From JANQJA01 sp040880285 (lineage in GTDB: Bacteria > Pseudomonadota > Gammaproteobacteria > Pseudomonadales > Azotimanducaceae): 64,000 nt of DNA. The stretch lies in NCBI GenBank assembly GCA_040880285.1, contig JBBDIT010000050.1:37651-101650 (forward strand), written 5' to 3'. The position numbers and the translations under genes are program-made. Below the pieces are notes generated by a model. It saw only the letters and a list, made by a program, of their open reading frames with translations, was not told where the DNA came from and searched no databases. Positions 1 through 9,151 of the stretch are shown here, one piece after another (position 1 is the first letter of the stretch; every line of letters starts with the position of its first letter).

Positions 1-423
1 AAGATTACCCATACGATCCGATTCCAACCACAGGATTGAATCCAGGCCATTAACCGGTACTGTTTGGAAATAGTTGGTGCGATCCCAACTGGTGGTGCCG
101 TTCAGGGTTGTTGCGCCAAGTTTTTCGGTCGCTGCAAAATAGTCGTCGTCATAATTTTCGCTACCATTGAACATCAGGTGTTCAAACAGGTGAGCGAAAC
201 CGGTTCGTCCACGCACTTCATCTTTTGAACCCACGTGGTACCAGATATTCACCGCAACGACCGGCGCCTTATGGTCTTCATGCACGATCACGGTAAGCCC
301 GTTATCCAGCTTGAACAACGTATAGGGGATATCAACGTCAAGGTCGAACAGGTCGCTTGCGATCAGTATTACGGGGGCAAGCATCAGTGTGAGAGCGAGA
401 AGCCCGGCTTTAGCATTTAACAT
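1..423 (-). CDS. M16 family zinc peptidase (N-terminal part only)
   Basis: Only the first 141 codons lie in the window; the gene runs off the left edge. The translation starts with a hydrophobic signal-like segment (MLNAKAGLLALTLMLAPVIL), then the M16 opening (YTLFKLDNGLTVIVHEDH) and the inverted zinc motif HLFEH within FAHLFEHLMFNG, followed by GATTLNGTTSWDRTNYF. This is the classic start of periplasmic pitrilysin/processing-peptidase-like enzymes, which bind zinc through HxxEH and a downstream Glu. The ATG at 423 is the only start that preserves the signal peptide. It lies downstream of the RND permease gene on the same strand, with 111 bp between, so it may be independently transcribed. 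Family assignment is firm; substrate is unknown. Confidence 0.88.
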   Translation of the reverse strand, partial: MLNAKAGLLALTLMLAPVILIASDLFDLDVDIPYTLFKLDNGLTVIVHEDHKAPVVAVNIWYHVGSKDEVRGRTGFAHLFEHLMFNGSENYDDDYFAATEKLGATTLNGTTSWDRTNYFQTVPVNGLDSILWLESDRMGNL

Positions 424-534
424 CGGAAAGGTTCCATGAAGAGTTTGTAGCCTTGTTATGAGCAAGTTAAAACATTTGTGCGCCAATTGGTACAGTCCGG
501 GCCCAGGCGGACGCTGCCTATTTGCCGCCGGGGT

Positions 535-3500
535 TCAAATGCCGGGCAGTGTCCCGCTCGTTTGTGGGTCATGCTCCACCAGGGCAGGATCCACATGCTT
601 GTCCAACCCCCAGAATTTGAACCAGTCGTCTAGCATCAGGTACAGGCTGGGTACGAGCAGCAGTGTAATGAATGTTGCGAACAAGACCCCGAATGCAAGT
701 GATATGGCCATAGGAATAAACATAAAAGTTTCCGGGTCCTTATTGGTCATAAGGGGAATCAATCCGACGAAGGTCGTAACCGAGGTCAGGACTATAGGCC
801 TAAACCTCACCACGCCTGCATTTGCCACCGCATCGAATATCGGAGTGCCTTGACGTCGCTGGCGGTTGACATAATCAACCAGCACGAGGGATGAATTGAC
901 CACAACACCAGACAGGGCGATGATGCCGAGCATTGAGAAGAAGATCAGATTCCAGCCCATAATAAAATGCCCAACGACGGCGCCCACGGCACCAAATGGA
1001 ATTACGCTCATGATCACAAGCGGTTGCATGTAGGATTTAAGCGGAATAGCGAGCAGGGCATAAATGATCAGTAGCGCCAGCGGGACGGTGGCAAAGATGC
1101 TGCCCAATGCCTTGGAGCGCTCCTCCTGCTCTCCACCTAACGAATAGGTTACGCCGGGAAATTCTGCATTGCGACAGGGTCGCTCGCGACCGCCGAGTTG
1201 TGTTCCGTTAGCGCACAAATGTTTCTGTACAGCCGTCATCACTTCTTCGGGAGTGATAAGGACGCGATTGACATCACCGGTAACATTGACAATCCGTTGC
1301 TGGTCACGCCGTCGGATAGAGGAATAGCCTTTGCCGTAGGTCGTCTCTGCCACAGATAGAAACGGTACTTCGCTGCCGTCCGGTGTTCTTATGCGCATAT
1401 CTTCAAGATTGGCGAGTGACTTTCGCTCCTCCTCCGGATAACGCACCATTACGCGAACGTCATCCGTGCCACGCTGTATGCGTTGTGCTTCTTCACCATA
1501 GAAGGCCTGACGCACCTGGCGCGCCAGGTCATTTAATGTCAGGCCAAGGGACTTCGCCTCCGGCAATATGTTCAGTTTTACTTCCTGTTTTCCGGACCGG
1601 AATGAGTCTGTCAGGTCTAGTACGCCAGGATAACGAGCAAGTTCCTCGCGCAGGTTGGCCGCCGCGAGGCGCAACTCTTCCACATCACGACCACGCAACT
1701 GGACCATGATGGGCTCGCCGGCACTGAACGAATTGGAGTCAAAATTGAGTTCGATTGCGTCGGGTACATCGCCGGTTAGTTGGCGCCATCGATCGGCGAT
1801 CTGGCTGGCGGTAATACCGTTCCTGTCTTCAATTGGAACCAGTTTGATGACGACTTCCGCCAGGTGACTACCACCTGAAGTCCTGTTGACTGGCCCGCTG
1901 CTTCGGGCGGCGGTGGAACCGATCGACACCAGCATATTGGTGATAACATGCTCACCCTCCGGCATGCCGACTTCCCGATCGAGTGCTTTCCCCAGTTGAA
2001 TGGCCGCTTGTTCAATTTGTGTCGCGCCTCGTTCAGTTAATTCAACGTTGACGCCCTCGGGCATATTCAAACTTGCAAAAACATTGTCGCCGTCAATGGC
2101 TGGAAAGAACTGGAATACCACTCGGCCGCTGACAACGAGTGCCAGTGCCAGCATGAGAACAGAAGTAGCGACCGCCCAGGTCACCCAGCGCCACTCGAGG
2201 GATCGGACCAGGAAAGGTCGGTAGACATTGTCAGCGAACGATTTCAGTGCGTCAGCGAAGCGGGTCTGGAATCGGATCCAGCCTTTGACGATCCGTGTGT
2301 TTGAAAGGGCGTAACCCTCGGTTTTTCTGTGCGCCAGGTGAGCAGGCAAGATGAGTTGGGATTCCAGCAAACTGAATACCAGGCAAATGACCACAACATA
2401 GCCGATGATCGAGAAGAACTGTCCCATGCGACCCTCGATCAGCAGAATAGGAAGGAAAGCGGCCACCGTGGTCAATACGCCGAAAATAACCGGTATCGCC
2501 ACTTCAACCGTGCCTGAAATTGCCGCTTCCCTGTGTGTCCGGTCCTCGGATTCATGGCTGAATACGCGTTCGCCGACGACAATGGCGTCGTCCACTACAA
2601 TCCCGAGTACCAGGATAAACGCAAGCACGGTCAGAGAACTGATATTGATGCCGGCTGCGGGAAACATCCAGAGGGCTCCCAGAACCGCAATCGGAATACC
2701 AGCGGCCACCCACACAGCCACTTTGAAGCGGAGGAACATGGTGAGCACCAGCATCACGAGGGCAAGGCCGGCGTAAGCGTTTTTGGTCAAGGCGCCGATA
2801 CGGCGACCAAGGGGTATCGACTCGTCGATCCACACGGTGAGTTCAAGACCCTCAGGCAAGCTGGCACGCCTTCTTTCAATGTATTGTTTAACGGCTGCCG
2901 ATGAGGTAATGGTGTCTTCTTCACCGACACGATACACGGTGATCATTACTGCTCGCTCACCATTGAAGTTTGCCCTCAGGTATCCCTCCTGGAAGTCGTC
3001 CTTGACCGTTGCAATATCACCTACTGTCACACTGGAGCCGTCGGCTCGTGTCAGTACAACGATCTCCTCGAATTCCTGACCGACGTAGGCCTGGCCTTTA
3101 CTGCGCAGTAAAACCTCGCCGCCTTCCGTTTTGATCGAACCGCCGGGTAGATCCAATGATGAATTGCGAATGGCGGTTGCAACAGAGCTCAGGTTAAGCC
3201 CGTATTGACGTAGTGTATTTTCGCTGACTTCAATTGAGATTTCATATGGCCTCGCGTAATTGACAGCGACCTGCGAGATACCTTCAAGCGCGGCAATGTC
3301 GTCCCGCATTTTTTCAGCAGTGGCCTTGAGGGTACGCTCATCGGTATTGCCGGATAATGCGACAACGATAGTCTGGCCGCGGAAGGCAAGAGACGACACG
3401 ATCGGTTTTTCAGTCTCCCTCGGGAAGGTGGATATGCCATCGACCTTACCCTTGATTTCATTTAACGATTTCGACGTGTCTGCATCGGGTAACAGTTCAA

Positions 3501-3780
3501 CGGTTACGCTGCAGATACCTTCAGCCGCATTGGCCTGAACCCGGTCAATGCCATCGACACCTTCGATCGCTTGTTCAATCCGGATACAAACTGCTTGCTC
3601 GACCTCCTCGGGTGCAGCGCCGAGGTAAGGAACCAGAATCTGGACGATACCGGGTTCGATGTTGGGGAATTCTTCCTTGTGCATGGTGGCGAGACTAATG
3701 AAGCCACCGACGCAGAAGATCGCCATCATTAAATTCGAAGCGACAGGATTGTCGACAAACCAGGTGATGATTCTTTCCAT
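535..3780 (-). CDS. RND efflux permease, AcrB/HAE1 superfamily
   Basis: A 1081-residue inner-membrane proton antiporter, normal length for the AcrB superfamily. One N-terminal membrane helix (about residues 13-33) is followed by a large periplasmic porter region, a membrane block whose TM4 carries the proton-relay aspartates in GIVVDDAIVVGER near residue 400, a second large periplasmic region and a final membrane block. The pore-like motif EEVEQAVCIRIEQAI fits the family. It starts 6 bp after the stop of the adaptor gene, so the two are co-transcribed and should assemble with an outer-membrane channel that is not encoded nearby. Several residues typical of multidrug HAE-1 pumps are present, but the substrate (drug, lipid or metal) cannot be read from sequence. 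Confidence 0.93.
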   Translation of the reverse strand: MERIITWFVDNPVASNLMMAIFCVGGFISLATMHKEEFPNIEPGIVQILVPYLGAAPEEVEQAVCIRIEQAIEGVDGIDRVQANAAEGICSVTVELLPDADTSKSLNEIKGKVDGISTFPRETEKPIVSSLAFRGQTIVVALSGNTDERTLKATAEKMRDDIAALEGISQVAVNYARPYEISIEVSENTLRQYGLNLSSVATAIRNSSLDLPGGSIKTEGGEVLLRSKGQAYVGQEFEEIVVLTRADGSSVTVGDIATVKDDFQEGYLRANFNGERAVMITVYRVGEEDTITSSAAVKQYIERRRASLPEGLELTVWIDESIPLGRRIGALTKNAYAGLALVMLVLTMFLRFKVAVWVAAGIPIAVLGALWMFPAAGINISSLTVLAFILVLGIVVDDAIVVGERVFSHESEDRTHREAAISGTVEVAIPVIFGVLTTVAAFLPILLIEGRMGQFFSIIGYVVVICLVFSLLESQLILPAHLAHRKTEGYALSNTRIVKGWIRFQTRFADALKSFADNVYRPFLVRSLEWRWVTWAVATSVLMLALALVVSGRVVFQFFPAIDGDNVFASLNMPEGVNVELTERGATQIEQAAIQLGKALDREVGMPEGEHVITNMLVSIGSTAARSSGPVNRTSGGSHLAEVVIKLVPIEDRNGITASQIADRWRQLTGDVPDAIELNFDSNSFSAGEPIMVQLRGRDVEELRLAAANLREELARYPGVLDLTDSFRSGKQEVKLNILPEAKSLGLTLNDLARQVRQAFYGEEAQRIQRGTDDVRVMVRYPEEERKSLANLEDMRIRTPDGSEVPFLSVAETTYGKGYSSIRRRDQQRIVNVTGDVNRVLITPEEVMTAVQKHLCANGTQLGGRERPCRNAEFPGVTYSLGGEQEERSKALGSIFATVPLALLIIYALLAIPLKSYMQPLVIMSVIPFGAVGAVVGHFIMGWNLIFFSMLGIIALSGVVVNSSLVLVDYVNRQRRQGTPIFDAVANAGVVRFRPIVLTSVTTFVGLIPLMTNKDPETFMFIPMAISLAFGVLFATFITLLLVPSLYLMLDDWFKFWGLDKHVDPALVEHDPQTSGTLPGI

Positions 3781-3786
3781 TTAAGA

Positions 3787-4947
3787 CTAGCCTTTTGCGT
3801 TATCGACAACGGGTTTTACCCGCATACCGTCGATGACTGTCTGTATCGGTGACAGATTGATGCGTTCACCAGGTGCAAGGCCCTTTGATATCATGACCTG
3901 GTCACGATCGAACCGGAGAAGTTCGACCTCCCGAAACCTGAGCCGATTATCCTCATCCACGATCAGCACCTGGTTTTGGTTGCGGAGTGCGGCACGTGGC
4001 AATACCACTATGTCATCCACCAGGCGTCCTTCAATGGTTGCGTTGACGAAGAGACCCACTGGCAGGGGCGGGGTGTTCGGGTCAGCGATGTTTTCGACTC
4101 GCACAACCGCCGTTACCATGCGTGTCCTGGCATCGATTTCGGCTTCGGTGCGAACCAGCTTGCCCTGCCATTCATAATGACGACCTCCGTAATCTGTATC
4201 GAGAATCACATTGGCTTGCATCGCAGCTGGTAGTTCTCCGCGATGACCAAGAGGCAGATCAAGATAAGCGAGTTGGCTCACTGCAAGTGGAATACGCACC
4301 TCGACGCTGTCGCTGGCGTAGATCTGGGCGACAGAGGTGCCACGAGAAATGAATTGTCCCTGGTCAACTTTTTTGATGCGAACCAGGCCCGTATAGGGCG
4401 CACGTATTTCGGTGCGCATGAGATCTCGCTCCGACTGGGCCAGGGTAACAGCCGCTTCATTCAAGGCAGCTGTGGCGATACGTCGAGTGCGCAATGCTGA
4501 TTCCAGATTGGATTGGCTGGCTAACTGCTTGCTCGCCAACTCCTCGACCCGCGCAAGTTCAAAGCGAGCATGTTCATCTTCCGCAGCGGCACGCGCATAG
4601 GCCGCGCTGGCGCGATCGAGGGCAGATCGATAGTCCTTGTCATCGATTTTCAGGAGCAGTTCTCCTGCTTCAAAAAAACCACCTGCCACGAGGCTCGGAG
4701 AAATCCAATGTACCTTGCCGCTGACTTCCGGAATCATCTCGCTCTCGGTGCGTGGCTTGACGGTACCCTGGGACCTGACCTTGAGCTGAACCTGCTGGCT
4801 TTCGATGGTCTGTATCCTGATGGAGGTGGCGACTTCTTCCGGTTCTACCTGTTCGGCCACGGGCGCTGTTGCCACCAGTGTGTAGGCCATGATAGCGGCG
4901 ATGAACAGGACCACTACGGTCATGACACCTTTAAGCACGTTCTGCAT
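3787..4947 (-). CDS. RND periplasmic adaptor (membrane fusion protein, HlyD/AcrA type)
   Basis: 386 residues. An N-terminal membrane anchor (GVMTVVVLFIAAIMAYTLVA) is followed by the lipoyl/barrel-sandwich half-motif region, an alpha-hairpin rich in Ala, Glu and Arg (about 100-170), the second lipoyl half (RAPYTGLVRIKKVDQGQFI) and beta-barrel and membrane-proximal domains. An upstream in-frame ATG at 4980 exists, but the ATG at 4947 has AGGAG 7-8 nt ahead and is preferred. With this start the gene overlaps the last 17 nt of the gntR gene, so the two are probably translationally coupled. The partner permease starts 6 bp downstream. The protein bridges the permease and the outer-membrane channel. 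Confidence 0.9.
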   Translation of the reverse strand: MQNVLKGVMTVVVLFIAAIMAYTLVATAPVAEQVEPEEVATSIRIQTIESQQVQLKVRSQGTVKPRTESEMIPEVSGKVHWISPSLVAGGFFEAGELLLKIDDKDYRSALDRASAAYARAAAEDEHARFELARVEELASKQLASQSNLESALRTRRIATAALNEAAVTLAQSERDLMRTEIRAPYTGLVRIKKVDQGQFISRGTSVAQIYASDSVEVRIPLAVSQLAYLDLPLGHRGELPAAMQANVILDTDYGGRHYEWQGKLVRTEAEIDARTRMVTAVVRVENIADPNTPPLPVGLFVNATIEGRLVDDIVVLPRAALRNQNQVLIVDEDNRLRFREVELLRFDRDQVMISKGLAPGERINLSPIQTVIDGMRVKPVVDNAKG

Positions 4948-5683
4948 TGGTATAGCTCCTGGTATCGCTTGAGGTGGCAACTAATGCGCTAACCACGGCC
5001 TTTCGAAGCAGTTGAAAATGATCACGAATGGCTTCTGCGACATCCTTGGCGTTGCGTGCCGATATTCCGGCTTCAATTCGCAGCAGGATGTCAGTTCTGC
5101 GGGTTGGATCCAGCTTGACGGGTAGTCCAAGGTGCGTCATTCGGGTAACGAACTGGGTTTTGAGCCCGTTCAGTATCAGGCGCAAAACGAGGTTTTTGTT
5201 GATCTGCGCGAAGAGTGCGCCGAGCTCTCGCCACTGCTCCTGATTGTTCTCCGAGTCTTCATTCTTCTCGATCATATTGGATACGATGGTTTGCATGGCG
5301 TCGATCTGGTCCTCATTGGCTTTTTCCACCGCGCTTCTGGCGGACATGGAGATCAAGGCGCCCATCACTTCAAGCACCTGCCCTACGAGGGTCGGGTCAG
5401 GGACATCGGACAAGTCCATGATATGGCCCAAAACCTCGAGGGTGGCTTCCTCTACCGGAACCACGCGGACACCACCTGGCGTAATGTCTGTGATGCCCAT
5501 CTGCTCAAGCTTTTTCAGGGCCTCGCGGACGGCGCCACGGTTGGCTTCAAAGCGGGCCGCCAGGTCGCGTTCAGACGGCAGGCGCTCACCGGGTCGGTAT
5601 TGTCCACGCAGAATTTCTTCCCGCAGGGTGCTGGTGATCTCTTCCACCCTGGATCGACTTGTGGTTTTTATCGGTGCTTTCAT
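4931..5683 (-). CDS. GntR-family (FadR subfamily) transcriptional regulator
   Basis: 250 residues: an N-terminal winged helix (about 10-75; LREEILRGQYRPGERLPSERDLA and RGAVREALKKLEQMG are canonical GntR helices) and an all-helical FCD effector domain (about 95-235). It is the first gene of the operon with the RND adaptor and permease. The intergenic region ahead of it contains a promoter overlaid with TGGTC/GACCA half-sites, the recognition pattern of FadR/PdhR-type proteins, so autorepression and ligand-triggered induction of the pump are likely. FCD proteins usually sense small organic acids or acyl compounds, often through a metal site; which ligand applies here cannot be told. Assignment of the family is secure; the regulatory model is inference. 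Confidence 0.92.
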   Translation of the reverse strand: MKAPIKTTSRSRVEEITSTLREEILRGQYRPGERLPSERDLAARFEANRGAVREALKKLEQMGITDITPGGVRVVPVEEATLEVLGHIMDLSDVPDPTLVGQVLEVMGALISMSARSAVEKANEDQIDAMQTIVSNMIEKNEDSENNQEQWRELGALFAQINKNLVLRLILNGLKTQFVTRMTHLGLPVKLDPTRRTDILLRIEAGISARNAKDVAEAIRDHFQLLRKAVVSALVATSSDTRSYTNAERA

Positions 5684-5783
5684 TCGTGCTCTATACGATT
5701 TCGTGCTGAATTTCCGTTCAACGGGAGATGGCTGATACGTCCCGAGGCCACCAGTCCGCTGATGAGTTCACCCGCTTTGGCTG

Positions 5784-5843
5784 GACCATAATGGTCAGAC
5801 CAAATTGGTCCGGCCATTATAGAGTTGCATTGCACAATTACAA
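5784..5843 (-). promoter_or_regulatory. Promoter and clustered operator half-sites of the gntR-RND operon
   Basis: On the minus strand TTGTAA (5838-5843) and TATAAT (5816-5821) are separated by 16 bp. Immediately downstream lie TGGTCCGGCCA (5806-5816, one mismatch from palindromic) and the perfect palindrome TGGTCAGACCA (5792-5802), with centres 14 bp apart; a further GACCAT-A-ATGGTC inverted repeat spans 5784-5796. The sites overlap the -10 and the expected transcription start, a repressing position. The half-site is that known for FadR-subfamily GntR proteins, and such a regulator is the first gene downstream. aceK starts divergently about 75 bp from the far edge and could be affected. Confidence 0.72.
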
Positions 5844-5917
5844 GGAATTTCGGCGGTAAATCGCCCAAATACCGGCGAATCTGGCAGAATCTGCGCTGTT
5901 TGTAATGGGAGTAAACC

Positions 5918-7645
5918 TTGACTCAATCCAGCCCGGCTAGTCCGCGAGATGTCGCGCAATTAATCTTTGAAGGATTTGATCTGTACCGGGAAAAATTCCG
6001 AAAAATCAGCCAGGGAGCCAGGATACGGTTTGACCGAGCCGACTGGCTTGCAGTACAGCAGGCATCCATGGACCGAATTGAACTATACGATGCCTGCGTC
6101 GCGTCCATGGAGGCATCCCTCATTCGCTTGCAGGGTGACACACCATTGCCGCTTGACGCCTGGGCTGACGTCAAAGGCGAGTTCGAGGGCCTGGTCAGTA
6201 GCCGCAAGGATTTTGACCTGGCTGAGACTGTCTACAATACGATCTTCAGGAAAGCATTTGCTCGCCAACACCTGTCTGATGATTATGCGTTTGTCACTGA
6301 GACCATAACCAATCCGCCGGAATTCGACGTAGAAATTGCCTATCTGTTGGGGCCGTCACGTGACCTGTCGGGCCTCCTGCGGGAAATCCTCGAAAGCTAC
6401 GAGTTTGGCATAGCCTGGTCTGATCTGGAGCACGATGTGAATCTGATGGTGTCGACGATGAAGTCGTCGATCCCGTTACTCAGGATGCCCCGGGATATTT
6501 CATTCGAAATGCTAAAAGCGGTGTTCTATCGCAACAAGGGCGCGTACCTGATTGGACGCATGTATGTCGGTGAGCATTTGTTTCCCATTGCGATTCCAAT
6601 CCACAACACCGGGGATGCCCTGTATGTGGATACGATCATCTGGAATGACGATGATCTCAGTATCATTTTCAGTTTTACGCGATCCTACTTTATGGTCGAT
6701 ATTGATTATCCCAATCAGATGGTTGAATTCCTTGGTGAGCTCTTGCCGAACAAAAAAGTGTGGGAGCTTTACACTGCGCTCGGATTTTACAAACATGGCA
6801 AAACAGAATTCTATCGGGGCTTCCTGGATCACCTGGACAATTCCCAGGATCAATTTGTCATTGCTCGTGGCATCCGGGGGCTTGTGATGAGCGTGTTTAC
6901 GCTTCCATCTTACCAGACAGTCTTCAAGATCATCAGGGACAAGTTTTCACCCACCAAGAAGGTAACACGCCAGCAGGTCCGGGATGCCTACTACCTCGTC
7001 AAGACGCATGACCGGGTCGGGCGCATGGCTGACACGCAGGAATTTTCCAACTTTATTTTCCCGAGAGCACGATTCTCACCGGAACTGATTGAAGAGCTGA
7101 TCAAAGAGTGCGCCTCTTCGATTGAGCTCAATGACGATCAGATCATCATCAAACATCTTTATACCGAGCGGCTGATGACACCGCTCAATCTTTATATTGA
7201 GAATGCCAGTGATTTTGAACTGGAACAGGTGCTGGATGAATACGGAAACGCGATCAAGCAATTGGCGGCGGCTAATATCTTCCCGGGAGATATGTTGTTG
7301 AAAAATTTCGGTGTCACACGACATCGGCGCGTGGTGTTCTACGACTATGACGAAATCTGTTATCTGACGGACATTAATTTCAGGGACATTCCCGAGTCCC
7401 GCTCAATCGAAGATGAGATGTCTTCGGAACCCTGGTACAGCGTCGGCCCTTACGATGTATTCCCGGAAGAGTTTGAAAAATTCCTGTTCAATTCACCGAG
7501 ACTCAAGCAATTGTTCAAGGAAAATCACGGTGAATTATTCACTGCGGCTTATTGGCGTGGTTTGCAGGACCTGATCCGTGATGAGCAGGTAATGGATGTC
7601 TACCCCTACAGGCGCAAGCGCAGCTTCAAGCGGATCGTAACTTGA
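5918..7645 (+). CDS. aceK: Isocitrate dehydrogenase kinase/phosphatase
   Basis: 575 residues, matching the usual AceK length (about 575-600). The N-terminal regulatory domain is followed by a kinase-like domain with the nucleotide-binding stretch NKGAYLIGR (about residue 207), NIFPGDMLLKNFGVTR (about 452) and the metal-binding FYDYDEI (about 473). The bifunctional enzyme phosphorylates and dephosphorylates isocitrate dehydrogenase, shifting carbon into the glyoxylate bypass on acetate or fatty acids. The start is a TTG at 5918 with GGGAG 6 nt upstream. aceA and aceB, its usual operon partners in enterics, are not adjacent. It is divergent from the gntR-RND operon, and its last 20 bp overlap the convergent hotdog gene. 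Confidence 0.95.
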   Translation: MTQSSPASPRDVAQLIFEGFDLYREKFRKISQGARIRFDRADWLAVQQASMDRIELYDACVASMEASLIRLQGDTPLPLDAWADVKGEFEGLVSSRKDFDLAETVYNTIFRKAFARQHLSDDYAFVTETITNPPEFDVEIAYLLGPSRDLSGLLREILESYEFGIAWSDLEHDVNLMVSTMKSSIPLLRMPRDISFEMLKAVFYRNKGAYLIGRMYVGEHLFPIAIPIHNTGDALYVDTIIWNDDDLSIIFSFTRSYFMVDIDYPNQMVEFLGELLPNKKVWELYTALGFYKHGKTEFYRGFLDHLDNSQDQFVIARGIRGLVMSVFTLPSYQTVFKIIRDKFSPTKKVTRQQVRDAYYLVKTHDRVGRMADTQEFSNFIFPRARFSPELIEELIKECASSIELNDDQIIIKHLYTERLMTPLNLYIENASDFELEQVLDEYGNAIKQLAAANIFPGDMLLKNFGVTRHRRVVFYDYDEICYLTDINFRDIPESRSIEDEMSSEPWYSVGPYDVFPEEFEKFLFNSPRLKQLFKENHGELFTAAYWRGLQDLIRDEQVMDVYPYRRKRSFKRIVT

Positions 7646-8417
7646 AAATTGCGGTGTGGCGTAACCTTGCCACTTCAGTTTTGTCTTCCGCCCAGACTGA
7701 ACCATCGTTGACAATGTAGTGATGCCCGTTTCTTTCAAATGTGTCGGTACAGTGACCAGTGACGGTGAATGCCTGGCCAACATAGGCGGGTGCCAGATGT
7801 TGGATCTGGCTACTCGTATGGATCGCAGGACCATAGGTAAAGCTGTGATGTAACAGGTAGATCAGACGCCCGGCAATCCAGGCCGGATGACAGCGGGCAT
7901 CTGCGCCATGAAACAGCGGGTTATTATCCTGCAGGGTCTCATCAATAAATGTTGCATGGTCCGCATACGAGAAGGGCACCGTCATAGGAACAAGGTCTTT
8001 GCCACGGGGCGCATTGTCGAGGGTCAACGGTGGCGCATCTAGCGCCGTGGGCTTTCCAGCTTGCCAGCTGGTGGCAGTAAGGTCTTGCAAAAATGGCGCC
8101 TTGCCTGGACCTGCTTTACCGGCCAGACACACCTCGGAAATACTATTGGTAACCGTAAAGTCTTCTCCGGCGATGTTCACCGTCATCAGGTCGCCGTCAT
8201 AAGTGGGTCGCTTGAAAGTGATCGACACCCAGCCGGAGTCGATCCAGTCATCACCATGCAGCTGCGTAAAAGCGCCCGTGGTCCAGCCATAGACATGGAT
8301 ACCACCGACCAGGGCACCACGGAAACCGTGTACTCTTCCTCCCGCTGTAGAATGAATCGGGTTGTCGGGACGGGCGGCATCCGGGTCCTTGAGAAATGCG
8401 CGGAATTGGTGGTGCAT
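7626..8417 (-). CDS. Hotdog-fold protein (thioesterase/MaoC-like), function unknown
   Basis: 263 residues with the look of a tandem hotdog protein: a first half built around GGRVHGFRGALVGGIHVYGW, WVSITFKRPTYDGD and VTNSISEVCLAGKA, and a second half with GPAIHTSSQIQHLAPAYVGQ and FTVTGHCTDTFERNGHHYIV, resembling the substrate-binding strands of acyl-CoA thioesterases and MaoC hydratases. No signal peptide, so cytosolic. Catalytic residues cannot be assigned with certainty. AAGGGA lies 5-6 nt before the ATG. It is 14 bp downstream of the alpha/beta hydrolase gene and likely forms a two-gene unit with it. Its 3' end overlaps aceK by 20 bp on the opposite strand. Fold-level assignment only. Confidence 0.6.
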   Translation of the reverse strand: MHHQFRAFLKDPDAARPDNPIHSTAGGRVHGFRGALVGGIHVYGWTTGAFTQLHGDDWIDSGWVSITFKRPTYDGDLMTVNIAGEDFTVTNSISEVCLAGKAGPGKAPFLQDLTATSWQAGKPTALDAPPLTLDNAPRGKDLVPMTVPFSYADHATFIDETLQDNNPLFHGADARCHPAWIAGRLIYLLHHSFTYGPAIHTSSQIQHLAPAYVGQAFTVTGHCTDTFERNGHHYIVNDGSVWAEDKTEVARLRHTAIFKLRSA

Positions 8418-8431
8418 CGTGTCCCTTATCG

Positions 8432-9151
8432 TCAGTGCGTATGCGCTGTAAGGAAAGTGATAATACGTTTGACAGCAGCGTCCAGTTCCCCTGGCTCTTT
8501 CCAGGCTTCGATCAGCTCTGCGTTCGGCGCCAGTCGGGCGATTTCCCTTGACGTTGATTCCGGATGATAAAGATCACTACCCAGTAACACCAACATCGGT
8601 GTGGTGCAGTTTTCAACGAACTGACGATCGACGCTGAACACGAAATCCCCGTCGTACATATTTGAGCGAAACGCCTCCAGAGCTGTCTGGCTGACATCCT
8701 GCCGGGATGCCTTGAGCTTTTCTGCCCAGCCGTCAAACATGTCATAGAAGGCCTTTCGATTATCGTCATATCCGATGGGTTGTTGCAGGACGGCTGAGGC
8801 AACCCGGTCAGGCACCGCTTGCACAACCCCCAGGCAGTAGGGCCCGCCGATGCAGCCGCCCAGCAAGTGACACCGCTCAACCTCCAGGTGATCCAACAGC
8901 TTGATATGGTCAGAGGTATAACTGTGCCAGCCGTCGCTTGCTGTAATGGGCGCCTTTGATGCGCCTGCATTGCGCTGGTCCATCGCGATGACTTTAAAAT
9001 GTGGAGAGAGAACTTCAATGGGGTTCCAGCCACCACCTGACCAGAACGAAATTGCCGAACGCATACCGCCGGGCGCGAACAGGAGAATAGGGAATCCTTC
9101 TCCGTATATCTCATAGTGAAGCGTGAGGTCCTGATCCTGGAATACTGGCAT
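8432..9151 (-). CDS. Alpha/beta hydrolase with Cys at the nucleophile elbow
   Basis: 239 residues from the ATG at 9151, chosen over an ATG at 9184 because GGGAGAG sits 8 nt upstream. The core follows the alpha/beta hydrolase plan: oxyanion strand (ILLFAPGG), VIAMDQRNAGAS, and a nucleophile elbow reading GGCIGG, with Cys where Ser is normal. The acid/His region reads LVLLGSDLYHPES; the usual C-terminal Gly-His loop is absent (LIEAWKEPGE instead). Cys nucleophiles are known in dienelactone hydrolases, so activity is possible but the triad is unorthodox. It precedes the hotdog gene on the same strand, suggesting joint action on an acyl or ester substrate; that is inference. Confidence 0.75.
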   Translation of the reverse strand: MPVFQDQDLTLHYEIYGEGFPILLFAPGGMRSAISFWSGGGWNPIEVLSPHFKVIAMDQRNAGASKAPITASDGWHSYTSDHIKLLDHLEVERCHLLGGCIGGPYCLGVVQAVPDRVASAVLQQPIGYDDNRKAFYDMFDGWAEKLKASRQDVSQTALEAFRSNMYDGDFVFSVDRQFVENCTTPMLVLLGSDLYHPESTSREIARLAPNAELIEAWKEPGELDAAVKRIITFLTAHTH

